From positions 868,001 through 932,000 of the forward strand of contig NZ_WIRE01000001.1 in NCBI RefSeq assembly GCF_009601165.1: a stretch of 64,000 nucleotides of DNA, read 5' to 3'. Within the stretch, counting starts at the first letter, position 1. Every line of letters begins with the position of its first letter. Both the position numbers and the translations under genes were made by a program. The DNA comes from Alcanivorax sediminis (lineage in GTDB: Bacteria > Pseudomonadota > Gammaproteobacteria > Pseudomonadales > Alcanivoracaceae). Positions 9,170 to 18,101 of this stretch are shown piece by piece. A model generated the notes under the pieces. It searched no databases. It had not been told where the DNA came from and worked only from the letters and a program-made list of their open reading frames with translations.

Positions 9170-10870
9170 CTATTTTGCAAGACTTTCTATATGCTGCTTC
9201 AAATCAGGTCGTTGCTTAAGGATGGATAATAATTGTTTCAGATCCTTGTCTTCGCCGTTGTTTCCCTCCGGTTCCAGTGATATCCAGCCGGATTCCTCCC
9301 CGGGTAGCTGTATGTCCACGTCCATGCCAAGTGCAGCTGATTTAGAGGAGAGTGCATCTCTTAACGCATGCCTGTTTCTGTCATCTCCGTGCTGAAGAAA
9401 AATGGTGTCTCCGGCAGGCAAGTAGCCCTCTTTTGCGTTGCACAGCACCCAATTCAAAAGATCTTCCTGGTCTCCGTGGGCTGAATAACCTTTGATTTCC
9501 TCAATGTTAGCCATGATTTCGGCGATAGCGATGCTTTGCTTGCTATTCGGCCAGTGGATTATGTTGCCGTTCATTCTCCTGTCAGGGATTGGAAGGCCCC
9601 GAATGGATAACAGCTTCCCGCAAATGGTGTTTGCTCCGCAAAATCCCGTCGTTGCCACAACGTTGTTTTTGTTAGTTAACAACATCGGAAGCCAGTAAGC
9701 AGCGCGCCCAGCGTCACCGTTACCGGATCCTGTTACGATGACCGTCGGACGGTTAGAGGAGGCAAGTTTCTCCCGTGAGGGAATGTTCCGGGATATAATG
9801 GGCTTCCAATTGTGGGCTATTTGGTTGCCTTCCAGCAACCCTTCCCACTTACTGTTTTCTTTATAGAGACTGATGGCATCCATGGCCTTTGCTGCCTCTT
9901 TAAGGTGTTCCGGGTGTATGTTGGTAAGTCCCAAAAGATTGAACACTTGTTTACCAAGCCACATAAGCCTCGTCTTCTTGGGATTGCTCTCCGTTTTCGG
10001 CCAGAATCTGCGCGTTTCATCCAGGATTTCACGACCGAGCGGAAAGTCATAGTAAAAGTCGACTTCGTCGTATTGCTCAGGGTTATCAGCAACGATGGTA
10101 TGCAAGTCAAAAAGGATATCCTGGCTGCGGCCTAAAGCAAATGCTGGAATGACCAGTGTTCCTTGAGTGCTGATAATTCTGTCAATCAGTGTCTTCAGTT
10201 GATTTCTGCGGATAACCGGGTCCTTTTCCATGTCTTCGCGGTTGATGGAGCCGTATGTGGACTCCATGACAGCATAGTTGTGCTTTCCTGGATTCATGAA
10301 GTGGCGAATGGTTGGTAACGTCTCGTAATCTTCGCGCTGAGGACCGATATCTCCTGAAAAAACTATACTTCTCTGTTCCGGTGACCTAGGTGTGCCCCAG
10401 AAGATACTGGCAGATACTGCGCCAAGTATGTGTCCAGTTCTAAGGAACTGGACAAAAAGGTCTTGGTCAACGGGGTGATAGCTGCCTAGAAGCGGTTCTC
10501 GCTTGAAATGACACCATTTAATGCTGTCGATATTTTCCTGCTTGAACAGCTTGGGACTCAAATGCATTGAGTTTTTATACTGGATCTCCGCGATCGCTGC
10601 AGTTTCTTCAGTGCAATACACCTTTCCATCAAAGCCTGATTCGTAAAGAGAGGGTATTAGCCCGCTGTGGTCCATGTGTGCGTGAGTGAGCACAATAAAT
10701 TGAATCTCTGCCGGGTCGAATGGCCACTCCTGGTGATTCCACTGATCCGCAGTAATTTCACCCTGCTGCATTCCACAGTCGATTAAGAAGCTCCAGCCTT
10801 TCTCATTGTCACGCATCCAGGTGCAGGATCCCGTTACTTTTCCCAGCGGTCCAATGAATTTGATTTCCAT
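9170..10870 (-). CDS. Metallo-beta-lactamase/beta-CASP nuclease (RNA or DNA exonuclease family)
   Basis: This 566-residue protein carries the zinc-binding LTHAHMDHSG motif near residue 60, a FSGDIG motif, the beta-CASP region (VIPAFALGRSQDILFD, then VIVTGSGNGDAGRAAYW) and a late GYSAHGDQEDLLNW histidine motif. This is the architecture of YSH1/CPSF-like RNA nucleases and related DNA nucleases. The start follows a good ribosome site (AAGGAAA). It lies 78 bases downstream of the XRE regulator on the same strand and converges on brxL, so the two form a separate small operon inside the defence island. A role in defence is inferred from location. It is complete, with no sign of decay. Confidence 0.8.
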   Translation of the reverse strand: MEIKFIGPLGKVTGSCTWMRDNEKGWSFLIDCGMQQGEITADQWNHQEWPFDPAEIQFIVLTHAHMDHSGLIPSLYESGFDGKVYCTEETAAIAEIQYKNSMHLSPKLFKQENIDSIKWCHFKREPLLGSYHPVDQDLFVQFLRTGHILGAVSASIFWGTPRSPEQRSIVFSGDIGPQREDYETLPTIRHFMNPGKHNYAVMESTYGSINREDMEKDPVIRRNQLKTLIDRIISTQGTLVIPAFALGRSQDILFDLHTIVADNPEQYDEVDFYYDFPLGREILDETRRFWPKTESNPKKTRLMWLGKQVFNLLGLTNIHPEHLKEAAKAMDAISLYKENSKWEGLLEGNQIAHNWKPIISRNIPSREKLASSNRPTVIVTGSGNGDAGRAAYWLPMLLTNKNNVVATTGFCGANTICGKLLSIRGLPIPDRRMNGNIIHWPNSKQSIAIAEIMANIEEIKGYSAHGDQEDLLNWVLCNAKEGYLPAGDTIFLQHGDDRNRHALRDALSSKSAALGMDVDIQLPGEESGWISLEPEGNNGEDKDLKQLLSILKQRPDLKQHIESLAK

Positions 10871-10948
10871 ATTGATTTCCTTTTTTCATCGAGAGTTCAA
10901 TCAAAATTATGAACAGCTCATTCAGATAGACTTAGAAAATAGGCCGCT

Positions 10949-12019
10949 TTATGACTCGCGAAATTCAGCGGCTTTCAGATTCTGGCGTCGGTGCTCGTAT
11001 ACTTCTTTTACCTCTTCGATGCAGTCCATTAGTTCGCTAAGTTTCGGTAACGCTTTGTTTTCCGACGAGCCGATCTTTCCAAATTGCGGATTTTTATCAA
11101 GCTCAAGGGCTACGGCGATGCGCTGCCCCCAAGTTCTGGGGAATGGGGCGATGGAAAGATCATCGGTATGGACTCGAGTGATAGAAATGTGCGCATTGCA
11201 GTAAGGCTGTTTCAGCATCAGGTCTAATGAAATTCCGCCCTCAATGGAGAAAGCGTTTACTGTGCACTCAGGCATGTTTCGGCAAAGGGAAACAATGAAC
11301 CAAAGAACCAGGGTTTCGTCCTGAAGAAACACGGTATTAGCGGGACCAACTTCTTCATATACCCGAAGGCTTACCATGAATTGGGTTTGCTCGCCGATGT
11401 GTTTGCCGTTGTCATAAAACTCGGGGTAGAAATTGGACAAGATTCTTCGGATGTCTCGCCCCAATGCGTGCTTTGGCCATTGCGTCATGGGCCGCCAGAT
11501 ATAACCAGTGGTCTGACTGTAATGAAGCTCTTTCAGCACAAACTCTACGAATTGTTCGCCACTGTTGCGGATAGGGATTTGGAGAGAGCCTTCTTTACTG
11601 TCTGGCGAAATAGACCAAGAGGGGATGGGGCCGGTAGGAAACTCTGGTAGGCGGCCCCCAGTCATGTCCTTGACTGGAACGGGGCGCTCGCAGTCAATGT
11701 AATCCTTAATGAAGGGAACGACTTCGGAGTCCTTGTTGAAGAGATGTTGCTGAGGTCTGCCTTCGTCGATACCCGGGTGCTGCACTTCACAAAAGAAAGG
11801 CGAGAACAATTCATCTCTTTCCAACCCCTGCAGATGCTTCACCGTAACGCCCAGAAACTCAGCTATCTTCTCTGCGGTTGTCTTAAGACAGGTTCCCCGC
11901 TTTTCGAGTCGATGATAGGCCTCACGAGAGATCCCTACCCTTTCTGCAACCGCTTCCTGAGATAGGCTGCCCCGTGTTTCTTTGAGGATGGTTGTGTCGA
12001 GTTCGATGTCCCTGGCCAT
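10949..12019 (-). CDS. XRE-family DNA-binding protein with long C-terminal domain
   Basis: The 356-residue protein begins MARDIELDTTILKETRGS and has a clear helix-turn-helix (LSQEAVAERVGISREAYHRLEKRGTCLKTTAEKIAEFLGV) in its first 65 residues. The ~290-residue remainder is unfamiliar; it has a WPKHALGRDIRRILSNF stretch and many aromatic residues. The start at 12019 is chosen because GGAG lies just upstream; an upstream in-frame Met at 12088 would read through the palindromes. It precedes the beta-CASP nuclease gene. Its large C-terminal domain suggests a ligand- or protein-sensing regulator, probably autoregulating through the palindromes upstream. Function beyond DNA binding is unknown. Confidence 0.7.
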   Translation of the reverse strand: MARDIELDTTILKETRGSLSQEAVAERVGISREAYHRLEKRGTCLKTTAEKIAEFLGVTVKHLQGLERDELFSPFFCEVQHPGIDEGRPQQHLFNKDSEVVPFIKDYIDCERPVPVKDMTGGRLPEFPTGPIPSWSISPDSKEGSLQIPIRNSGEQFVEFVLKELHYSQTTGYIWRPMTQWPKHALGRDIRRILSNFYPEFYDNGKHIGEQTQFMVSLRVYEEVGPANTVFLQDETLVLWFIVSLCRNMPECTVNAFSIEGGISLDLMLKQPYCNAHISITRVHTDDLSIAPFPRTWGQRIAVALELDKNPQFGKIGSSENKALPKLSELMDCIEEVKEVYEHRRQNLKAAEFRES

Positions 12020-12068
12020 TGTTTTGCTCCTGCCTTGGTAAGTAGATGAGCGGAGCATGCACTCCACA

Positions 12069-12100
12069 TACATCACATTCAAGATCACATATGTGATGTA
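12069..12100 (-). promoter_or_regulatory. Nested palindromes upstream of the XRE gene (candidate operator)
   Basis: A perfect 14-bp palindrome ATCACATATGTGAT lies at 12084-12097. An outer inverted repeat TACATCAC (12069-12076)/GTGATGTA (12093-12100) shares bases with it, giving three GTGAT-type half-sites 50-80 bases before the XRE start. The layout suggests cooperative autoregulation by the XRE protein. No clear -35/-10 pair was identified. Confidence 0.6.
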
Positions 12101-12210
12101 TGATGTCGTGTGGTTGGATTTTATGCAGGGCTGCTGGACTGTTATTGGTTGATAAGTGGTTCGACGCTTTAGTTGCTAGCCTGCTGTCGATGGTGTGTGG
12201 ATTGGGTGGT

Positions 12211-12239
12211 TTCGCCTGCAGGCAGGCTCCTACGGCGAA
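12211..12239. repeat. REP-like palindrome
   Basis: The unit runs from TTCGCC to GGCGAA with a central CCTGCAGG and the GGCTCCTAC tail typical of Pseudomonas-type REP sequences. Related copies lie at 12362-12390, 17367-17392, 24040-24107 and 25027-25217. Confidence 0.65.
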
Positions 12240-12262
12240 TGTGGCTAGCCTTGTTGGTTTGC

Positions 12263-12339
12263 TGTGGGAGCGGTGGTTCCATCGCGATGGGTTTTGGCCT
12301 CGTTGGGGCTCGGATCGCGGTCGAACGACCGCTCCCACA
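12263..12339. repeat. Inverted pair of REP-like units
   Basis: TGTGGGAGCGG at the left and CCGCTCCCACA at the right bound the pair, with GCGAT/ATCGC at the inner edges, giving a BIME-like inverted arrangement. A further related tail (GGGGCTCCTACAG) follows near 12376-12388. Confidence 0.65.
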
Positions 12340-12419
12340 AAATGTTGCCGTGGTGTGTGGTTCGCCCCTCGAGAGGGGCTCCTACAGTTAGTGGAGATTG
12401 GCTTACGCCAATTTCCATC

Positions 12420-13547
12420 CTACGGGATTTGGATGGTTTCCTGGTCGAGGGCGTTGTGGGTTTGTCTTAGGGCGGGGAGCAGGGTGGTGTCGGTGTAGGG
12501 GCAGCCGGTGGTGCCGGGGTCGGTTTGGGCGGTTTTTCCGGTTTGTTTTGGGGTGTGGCCGCCGCCGGTGTTTAGGATTTTCAGCATGGGTTGGTAGCCC
12601 GGTTGCCAGGCTTGCAGGTTGGGCAGGCTGTTTCTTAGTGCTTTGAGGATGCCCATGCCGGCGAAGTCCAGGTCGCCCCAGAAGTGGCATTCCGTTTGTT
12701 CATCTAGCCCCATATTTATAAAAAGTGCTTTGAACCGCTCCGGGTCGCTGCCGGGGAGGAAGGCGAAGCGGGTGTGTTCGCTGCTGAGGCGGGTGGCGCT
12801 GGCGCGGAAGCCGCCGCTGTAGAGCAGGGCGTAGTCTTTGGGTGGGTTGTCTACCAGGCGCAGGAAGCTGTCCTGGTTTTCGACGATGAGTAGTTTGCGG
12901 AAGCCGGGTGGGGCCCAGGCGGTGAGCAGCAGTGGCCGGGGTTGGATGCCGTTGGCGTTGTCGCCGTAGAGTTTGAGCAGTAGTTCGAAGCGGTTATCCA
13001 GCGCCTTTGAGTCGCCGTTGAAACAGCGGGCGGCGATTTCTCTGAGTGTCAGGTTTTGGTTCAGGTAGGGATCGATGTTGGCGAAGGCGCGGACGATCTC
13101 AGCGGGGGTGAGGCCGGGAATCTGTGGCTTTTGATTCAGCAGGGCTTCGCCGTTGTCGATGAAGGTGTCTGCGTGTTGGTTGATGGCCTGTTGCCATGCC
13201 TGTGCCACCGGGTCTTGTTTGGGGCGGTTCAGCCACTCTCTTAATAGCGCTTCGCAGTCCGGGTTCAGGCGGCACTGGGCGTTTTCGTAGGGCTCTTGAA
13301 AAGCGCTGCGTTTTTTGTCGAGAACGATTTCGAAGAGGCCGTGGTCGCGGGCAATGTGTTGCAGCAGTTGCCAGCGGCTCTGGGTGTCTTCGTTGAAGTC
13401 GTAGAGCGCTGGCAGTTTGTGCTTGTTGATGCGGCGGGTGATGGCGCGTTGCGATGGCTCGCCATCACGGTTATCCAGCTTGTCCAAAAACCAGCCTAAC
13501 CACTTCGCCAGCCACGGCTCGTCCTTGAGCCAGATGGGCGTGGTCAT
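12420..13547 (-). CDS. jetD: Wadjet protein JetD (toprim nuclease subunit)
   Basis: This 375-residue protein matches JetD of type I Wadjet: an N-terminal helical domain (PWLAKWLGWFLDKLDNRDGEPSQRAITRRINKHKLPAL) and a C-terminal DUF2220/toprim-like domain with a conserved Glu strand (LLIVENQDSFLRLV near residue 220) and an Asp motif (FWGDLDFAGMGILKALRN near residue 290). JetD is the subunit that cleaves closed circular plasmid DNA after loop extrusion by JetABC. Its ATG overlaps the jetC stop (ATGA), indicating coupling. It is the last gene of the operon and is followed by REP-like repeats. Length is normal for the family. Confidence 0.9.
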   Translation of the reverse strand: MTTPIWLKDEPWLAKWLGWFLDKLDNRDGEPSQRAITRRINKHKLPALYDFNEDTQSRWQLLQHIARDHGLFEIVLDKKRSAFQEPYENAQCRLNPDCEALLREWLNRPKQDPVAQAWQQAINQHADTFIDNGEALLNQKPQIPGLTPAEIVRAFANIDPYLNQNLTLREIAARCFNGDSKALDNRFELLLKLYGDNANGIQPRPLLLTAWAPPGFRKLLIVENQDSFLRLVDNPPKDYALLYSGGFRASATRLSSEHTRFAFLPGSDPERFKALFINMGLDEQTECHFWGDLDFAGMGILKALRNSLPNLQAWQPGYQPMLKILNTGGGHTPKQTGKTAQTDPGTTGCPYTDTTLLPALRQTHNALDQETIQIP

Positions 13548-16500
13548 GGGCTGATCTCATCCATAAAGTCCAGCGCCCCCTGCTGGCGGATCACCCTTCT
13601 GTGTTGCTCCCACAGTTCGCTGATGCGTTCCTGGTTGAGCTGCTGTCTGTCTACCAGTACCCGGGTGTTGAGTTCGCCGACGGCGATGGGGCTGGGGACT
13701 TTGCTGAATACGAACTGGTTGCTGATCAGGTCCAGGAAGGGGCCGGCTTTGCTGGTGGGCATGATGAAGATGAGTTGTAGCCCCAGGGTGTTGGTGAGGT
13801 AGTTGATGACGCTCTTGGAGCGGCTTTCGTCCATGTGCATGAAGGCTTCGTCGACGATGACCATGCGCAGGTGGCTGTCGCCTTCGTTGAAGCGGAAGGC
13901 GCTGGTGATGGCGGCGGCGCGGATGATGTAGGCCGGGGTTTCCAGTTGCCCGCCGGAGCCGGTGCCGTACTGGCTGAGGCTGATGGGCTGTTTGCCCTGC
14001 GGGTGTTTGAGGATGTCGTACTGGCGGTAGCGGCGGTAGTCGCTGATGCGTTCCAGTTCGCGCAGGGCCTGTTGTTCGTCACCGTCCAGCAGCAGGTTGA
14101 GCAGGCGGTCGCGTACCGCTTCTGCCTTGGCGGACAGTGGCGTGTCGAACAGGCTGGTGCCGTCGCCCAGGTTGGGAATGTCGATGACTTCCTTGAAGAA
14201 GTTCCAGTATTCCTTGTATTCCGGTATCCACTGCCATTCAAACGAAAAGCGCTCGCGGTCGGCGCCGAACTGGTGGTGTTCCAGTTCGCTGTTGAGGCTC
14301 TTGAGGATGCGCTCGCCGTCCTGGATGGCCTGGTGGATCTGGCTGCACAGGTCGCTGACGAAGGTGGTGTTGAAGGTGTCGCGCAGGCTGGTGAGTTTTT
14401 CCTGCTTTTCCAGCAGCACGTTATTGCGCAACCGGTTGTGCAGGTTGTCCAGTTGCTGGTGCAGGCTTTGCACGTGGCCGAAGAACGGGGCGCTGTGCAG
14501 GGCGTCGGCGCTGTCTGCCAGGATCTGGTCGGCGGGTTGGGCCTGCTGGTTGTACTGGTTGAGGGTTTTCTCCAGCGCCACGGCGGTTTTGGTGAGCTGC
14601 TCGGTGAGCGCGGTTTCTTCGGCGATAAAGTCGATGTCGCCGTGGGCGTTTTGCAGCCGTTCATCCATGGCGGCGATGCGCGGTTCCACATCCAGGCCCG
14701 GCCAGTACTTTGTGCAGCCGTGCAGGTTGGCTTCGGCCTCGTCCTGCTTTTCCTGAAACTGTTCGCTCTGGTCGGCCAGGGTGGTGATGGTCTTGCTGCA
14801 GGCGCTGAGTTTTTCGCTGAGCTTGCCGTTCTCTTCGGTGAGCTGCTTCTGTTTGGCTTCCAGTTCCTGATGCAGGGTTTTGGCCTGTTGCTGCTTTTCT
14901 TCCAGCTCTTCGTGATCGCTCAGGTCCAGAGTTTCCAGGGCCTTTTCGGTTTCCTGTAACTGGCGCTGTGCATCGAGCAACTGGGTGGCGGCGTTGACCC
15001 AGTGCAGGGGCTGGAAGGTTTTTACCTGGGTGTGCAGTTGGCGCACGGCCTGATAATCGTCGGCGGCGCGCTGGTAGTTTTCCTGTAGTTCCAAGAGCGC
15101 GTTGCGCTGGGCGTGCAGGTTGCGTTCGCGGGCGGCTTCGCCGAATACCAGATCGCTGTCCGGCAGGTCGCAGCGGAACATGGCGTAACCACCGGAACCG
15201 AGGCCATCGGCGGTGATGCCGCGCCGGGTGCGGCGCAAGGCATCGGTGTCTTCCACACAGACCACGCTGCCGTACGAGGCTTTCAGGTAATGCTCGGCGG
15301 TGCGGTGGCTGAAGCGCAGGGCGTGGAACAGGGAGTCGTCGGGCAGCTGCACCCGTTCTGCATCGCGGCGGGCCTGTTCGCCCTGAATCACGCGGGCGCG
15401 GTTGCGTTGTTTGCCGCTGAGGCGGCGGACGATGCGGATGGCTTCGGCTTCATGGTCGGGTTCCACCAGAATGCCGAAGCGGGCACCGCCGATGTAGCCT
15501 TCGATGGCCATCTGCCAGTCCGGGTTCTGCACTTCCACGTGGTCGCACAGCACGCGCGGTTCTGCCTGGGGGCATTCCTGGCGGATGGCGTGGATGGCGA
15601 TTTCCACATCCTGCGGGTAGTTGACCCGCTTGGATTCCAGGTTGCGGATCTGTTGTTCGATTTTCTTTTGCTGCTGGTCCAGGGTTTCCAGGGCCTGGCC
15701 GCGCTTGCTGACGATGCGGTCCAGCCGTTGCGCCACGGAGAGTGCTTCCTGGCCGGGTTTGTCTTCCCGTTCGCTGTGCAGTTGTTCGGCCAGCTGGTTG
15801 TGCAGCTGCTGTTCGCTGCGCACCCGGGTGAGGCCGTCTTCCAGCGGGGACAGGTCGATCCAGTCCCGGGCCAGCATCTGGTTAAGGTCCGGCAGGGCGT
15901 TGCTCTGTTCGGCCAGTAGCGCCTTGCTGGTGCTGCGCCAGTGTTTGCTGGCGAAGCTGGGCAGTTCCAGTTCGATGCTGTGGCGGGCCAGCAGGCCCTG
16001 GATGTTGCGCAGGGCTTCCAGGTTGGCGTTGCGCTGCTGATCCTGTTCCAGCAGTGGGCGGGCGCCGTCCTGCAGTTGTCTGGTGAGCTGGTCGCGCTGG
16101 CTTTCCAGTTGCTGTTTGTCGCGCAGGGCGGGGATGCCGAGGATGCGCGCCTGTAGCTCCACCAGTTCCGCGTGGGCCTGGTCGAGGCGTTGCTGTACCT
16201 GCTCGGCTTCTTCGCGGTTGCCTTCCTGTTGTTGTCTGAGGCTGTTCTGTTCTTCTTTCTTTTCCAGATACTGTTTCTGGTTGCGCTGGAATTGTTGTGC
16301 GGCGGCGCCGTAGGCCTGGGTGGTGCGTTCCAGCCAGGTGTCCAGGTAGGTGTCGGTGTGGCTTTGTGCCTGGGCGAGCAGGTTGACGTTCTGCTGCAGT
16401 TGTTCGGCTTCTTCGGCCATGCCGTGGACGGTCCGCATAAGGTCGCGGATGCGGCGCAGGGTGTCGCCCATGTCGTGGGGTTCGAGCACTTCGCTGGCGA

Positions 16501-17197
16501 CGAACTGGTTGATGGATTCCACCGGTTTGTAGGCCATGAAACGGGCGAAGGTGCGGGCGGCGTTCTTGGCTTCCTGTTGGGAGACCGCATCGCGCTTGCC
16601 GCGCAGGGCACCGTACAGGCGCGCCAGGTACTGGCCCTTCTTGTCGTAGGTTTCCACGTTTTTCTTGCCGAACTGCTGGCGCAGCTGGTTGGCGATCTCG
16701 GTGATCGGCACCGTGGCTTTTTCGCCGCCGTATTCGCGTACGAAGTGGGACAGGTTGAGCATTTCTCCGGGGACGATCATCAGCAGCAGTTCCTGCTGCC
16801 GGGCCTGGCTGGTGCTGCCGGCCTTGTCCAGGTGGGCGCGCACGCCGATGACGGCGGTGAAGGGTTCGGCGGTTTCGCCTTTGGTGGGGTGGAACACCCC
16901 GGCGATGTAGCCGTCGCTGTCGTACGGTCGGGCGTAGGCGCCGTCGTCACAGCCGAGCACGTAGGAGGCCAGGGTGCGCACCTGTTTGCCGCCACGGCCG
17001 CGCTGGGTGGTTTCGTCCTGCCCCGGGTTGTAGTTGAACAGGTTGTCGTGGGCGGCGGTCATCAGGGTTTGCAGGGCGTCGGCGGCGGTGGTCTTGCCGG
17101 AGCCGTTACCGCCGGAGAACAGGTTCACCGGGCCGTATTCCAGTTCGCCGGGGGGCAGGTTGCCCCAGTTGACGGTGATGGAGCGTTTTAAATACAT
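13544..17197 (-). CDS. jetC: Wadjet SMC-like ATPase JetC
   Basis: JetC is the MukB-like SMC ATPase of Wadjet. From the chosen start MYLKRSITVNWG (17197) it has 1217 residues. Walker A GGNGSGKTTAADAL lies near residue 30, two long Gln/Glu-rich coiled coils flank a hinge-like region (about residues 480-700), and an SMC signature (GTGSGGQLETPAYI) with Walker B (MVIVDEAFMHMDESRS) comes near the C-terminus. An upstream in-frame Met at 17284 would translate repeat sequence, so 17197 is preferred, although its ribosome site is weak. With JetA and JetB it extrudes plasmid DNA. It is separated from jetB by a 211-base gap containing REP units and a heptad-repeat arm, unusual in an otherwise overlapping operon. 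Confidence 0.9.
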   Translation of the reverse strand: MYLKRSITVNWGNLPPGELEYGPVNLFSGGNGSGKTTAADALQTLMTAAHDNLFNYNPGQDETTQRGRGGKQVRTLASYVLGCDDGAYARPYDSDGYIAGVFHPTKGETAEPFTAVIGVRAHLDKAGSTSQARQQELLLMIVPGEMLNLSHFVREYGGEKATVPITEIANQLRQQFGKKNVETYDKKGQYLARLYGALRGKRDAVSQQEAKNAARTFARFMAYKPVESINQFVASEVLEPHDMGDTLRRIRDLMRTVHGMAEEAEQLQQNVNLLAQAQSHTDTYLDTWLERTTQAYGAAAQQFQRNQKQYLEKKEEQNSLRQQQEGNREEAEQVQQRLDQAHAELVELQARILGIPALRDKQQLESQRDQLTRQLQDGARPLLEQDQQRNANLEALRNIQGLLARHSIELELPSFASKHWRSTSKALLAEQSNALPDLNQMLARDWIDLSPLEDGLTRVRSEQQLHNQLAEQLHSEREDKPGQEALSVAQRLDRIVSKRGQALETLDQQQKKIEQQIRNLESKRVNYPQDVEIAIHAIRQECPQAEPRVLCDHVEVQNPDWQMAIEGYIGGARFGILVEPDHEAEAIRIVRRLSGKQRNRARVIQGEQARRDAERVQLPDDSLFHALRFSHRTAEHYLKASYGSVVCVEDTDALRRTRRGITADGLGSGGYAMFRCDLPDSDLVFGEAARERNLHAQRNALLELQENYQRAADDYQAVRQLHTQVKTFQPLHWVNAATQLLDAQRQLQETEKALETLDLSDHEELEEKQQQAKTLHQELEAKQKQLTEENGKLSEKLSACSKTITTLADQSEQFQEKQDEAEANLHGCTKYWPGLDVEPRIAAMDERLQNAHGDIDFIAEETALTEQLTKTAVALEKTLNQYNQQAQPADQILADSADALHSAPFFGHVQSLHQQLDNLHNRLRNNVLLEKQEKLTSLRDTFNTTFVSDLCSQIHQAIQDGERILKSLNSELEHHQFGADRERFSFEWQWIPEYKEYWNFFKEVIDIPNLGDGTSLFDTPLSAKAEAVRDRLLNLLLDGDEQQALRELERISDYRRYRQYDILKHPQGKQPISLSQYGTGSGGQLETPAYIIRAAAITSAFRFNEGDSHLRMVIVDEAFMHMDESRSKSVINYLTNTLGLQLIFIMPTSKAGPFLDLISNQFVFSKVPSPIAVGELNTRVLVDRQQLNQERISELWEQHRRVIRQQGALDFMDEISP

Positions 17198-17213
17198 GGG
17201 TGGACCTGTTGGT

Positions 17214-17255
17214 AAGAGCAGTTTCGAGTTGCGAGTGTCGAGTGGCGAAAAGCGG
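17214..17255. repeat. Heptad-word arm J (single)
   Basis: Four consecutive 7-nt words fit GTNNCGA in perfect phase (17221-17248), for example GTTTCGA and GTTGCGA, followed by AAAGCGG. The arm ends about 17 bases upstream of the jetC start. No inverted partner was found before jetB. Confidence 0.7.
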
Positions 17256-17260
17256 TTTTT

Positions 17261-17392
17261 TCGCGGTGGAACCACCGCTCCCACGGTTGGGTGTTTGGTT
17301 TTATGTGGGAGCTAGCTTGCTGGCGATGGGGTGAAGAATCGCGTGCAGGCACGCTCCCACAGAGGGAATCGCCTGCGGGCAGGCTCCTACGG
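17261..17392. repeat. Cluster of REP-like units between jetB and jetC
   Basis: Three units lie here: one ending ACCGCTCCCAC (17261-17284), an inverted pair bounded by TGTGGGAGC (from 17304) and GCTCCCACA (to 17361), and one with GGCAGGCTCCTACGG (17367-17392). They occupy most of the jetB-jetC gap and could form stem-loops that alter operon expression. Confidence 0.7.
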
Positions 17393-17408
17393 GTGAGAGG
17401 AGTGGCGG

Positions 17409-18101
17409 TCATTCTTGCTCCTCTTCGATATCGTCTTCGGCGTCGTCGTTGCTGGCTGGGCGTGCGCCTTCGCCGAGGAGTTGGGAGAGGACGGTGTCGG
17501 TGACCAGGCTGGTGATGTCCGGGCGGATGGTGAGCCAGGTTTCGTTGTCTTCCAGGCTGTTGTCGCCGTCGCTGCGGATCAGGCGCAGTTGGCGCATGCG
17601 GCGGAACAGGGCGTCGCGTTCGGTGCGGCCTTCCGGGAGCGGGCGGCCGAGCAGGTTTTTGCTGGCCAGGTTGATGGCTTCCAGGGGCAGGGTGGCCTGG
17701 CCGTGTTCGTCGATCTGGCCGTCGCGCAGGGATTTGTCGTATTCGGCGCGCAGCACCAGGATCAGGGCCACTTCCTGCTGGCTGAGGCGGTTACGCAGGC
17801 CGCTGTTGAAGCCGTCGTCGGTGTCGGCTTCGCCGGGGACTTCGGCGCCGGGCGGGAACAGGCGCAGGGAGGTGAAGCGGCGTTCATGATGCAGGCGGAT
17901 GTGCAGCACGCTCAGGTAGTCTTCCACCAGTTCGGGAATCTGCAGGTAGCGGTCGTAGAGTTCCGCTTCCTTTTTGCTTTCGCTGCGGCACAGCACGCCG
18001 TGATCCAGCAGGCGGATCATCAGTTCCGAGAATTGCGCTTGAGTGACGCCACGGGCGTTGAGGGCCTCACTCAGGGCGTGTTGTAGCGGTGCTTGGCTCA
18101 T
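17409..18101 (-). CDS. jetB: Wadjet protein JetB (MukE-like subunit)
   Basis: JetB (230 residues, DUF4194 type) is the kite-like subunit that binds JetA and the JetC coiled coils. The sequence starts MSQAPLQHALSEALNARGVTQAQFSELMIRLLDHGVLC, contains a winged-helix-like region (QEVALILVLRAEYDKSL near residue 100) and ends in a very acidic tail (DDAEDDIEEEQE). The start at 18101 follows GGAG and lies 35 bases inside the jetA 3' end; an earlier Met at 18131 has no better ribosome site. The overlap with jetA shows coupled translation. Confidence 0.85.
   Translation of the reverse strand: MSQAPLQHALSEALNARGVTQAQFSELMIRLLDHGVLCRSESKKEAELYDRYLQIPELVEDYLSVLHIRLHHERRFTSLRLFPPGAEVPGEADTDDGFNSGLRNRLSQQEVALILVLRAEYDKSLRDGQIDEHGQATLPLEAINLASKNLLGRPLPEGRTERDALFRRMRQLRLIRSDGDNSLEDNETWLTIRPDITSLVTDTVLSQLLGEGARPASNDDAEDDIEEEQE

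Larger units (their letters stand above)
12101..12419. other. Gap between the XRE promoter and jetD, occupied by REP-like repeats
   Basis: No convincing gene was found here. Open frames in this stretch have no ribosome site and read through REP-like palindromes. The stretch holds three REP-like units, listed separately, and is otherwise featureless. Confidence 0.6.

Noticed and set aside
12100..12498. Open frame of 132 codons in the XRE-jetD gap
   Set aside because: It reads through REP-like palindromes and into jetD, has no ribosome site and gives a Cys/Trp/Gly/Arg-rich product typical of non-coding sequence.
13835..17191. Long open frames on the plus strand opposite jetC
   Set aside because: They lie entirely opposite a well-supported SMC ATPase gene, consist of low-complexity Val/Gly/Ala/Gln sequence caused by high GC, and have no ribosome sites or recognisable domains.
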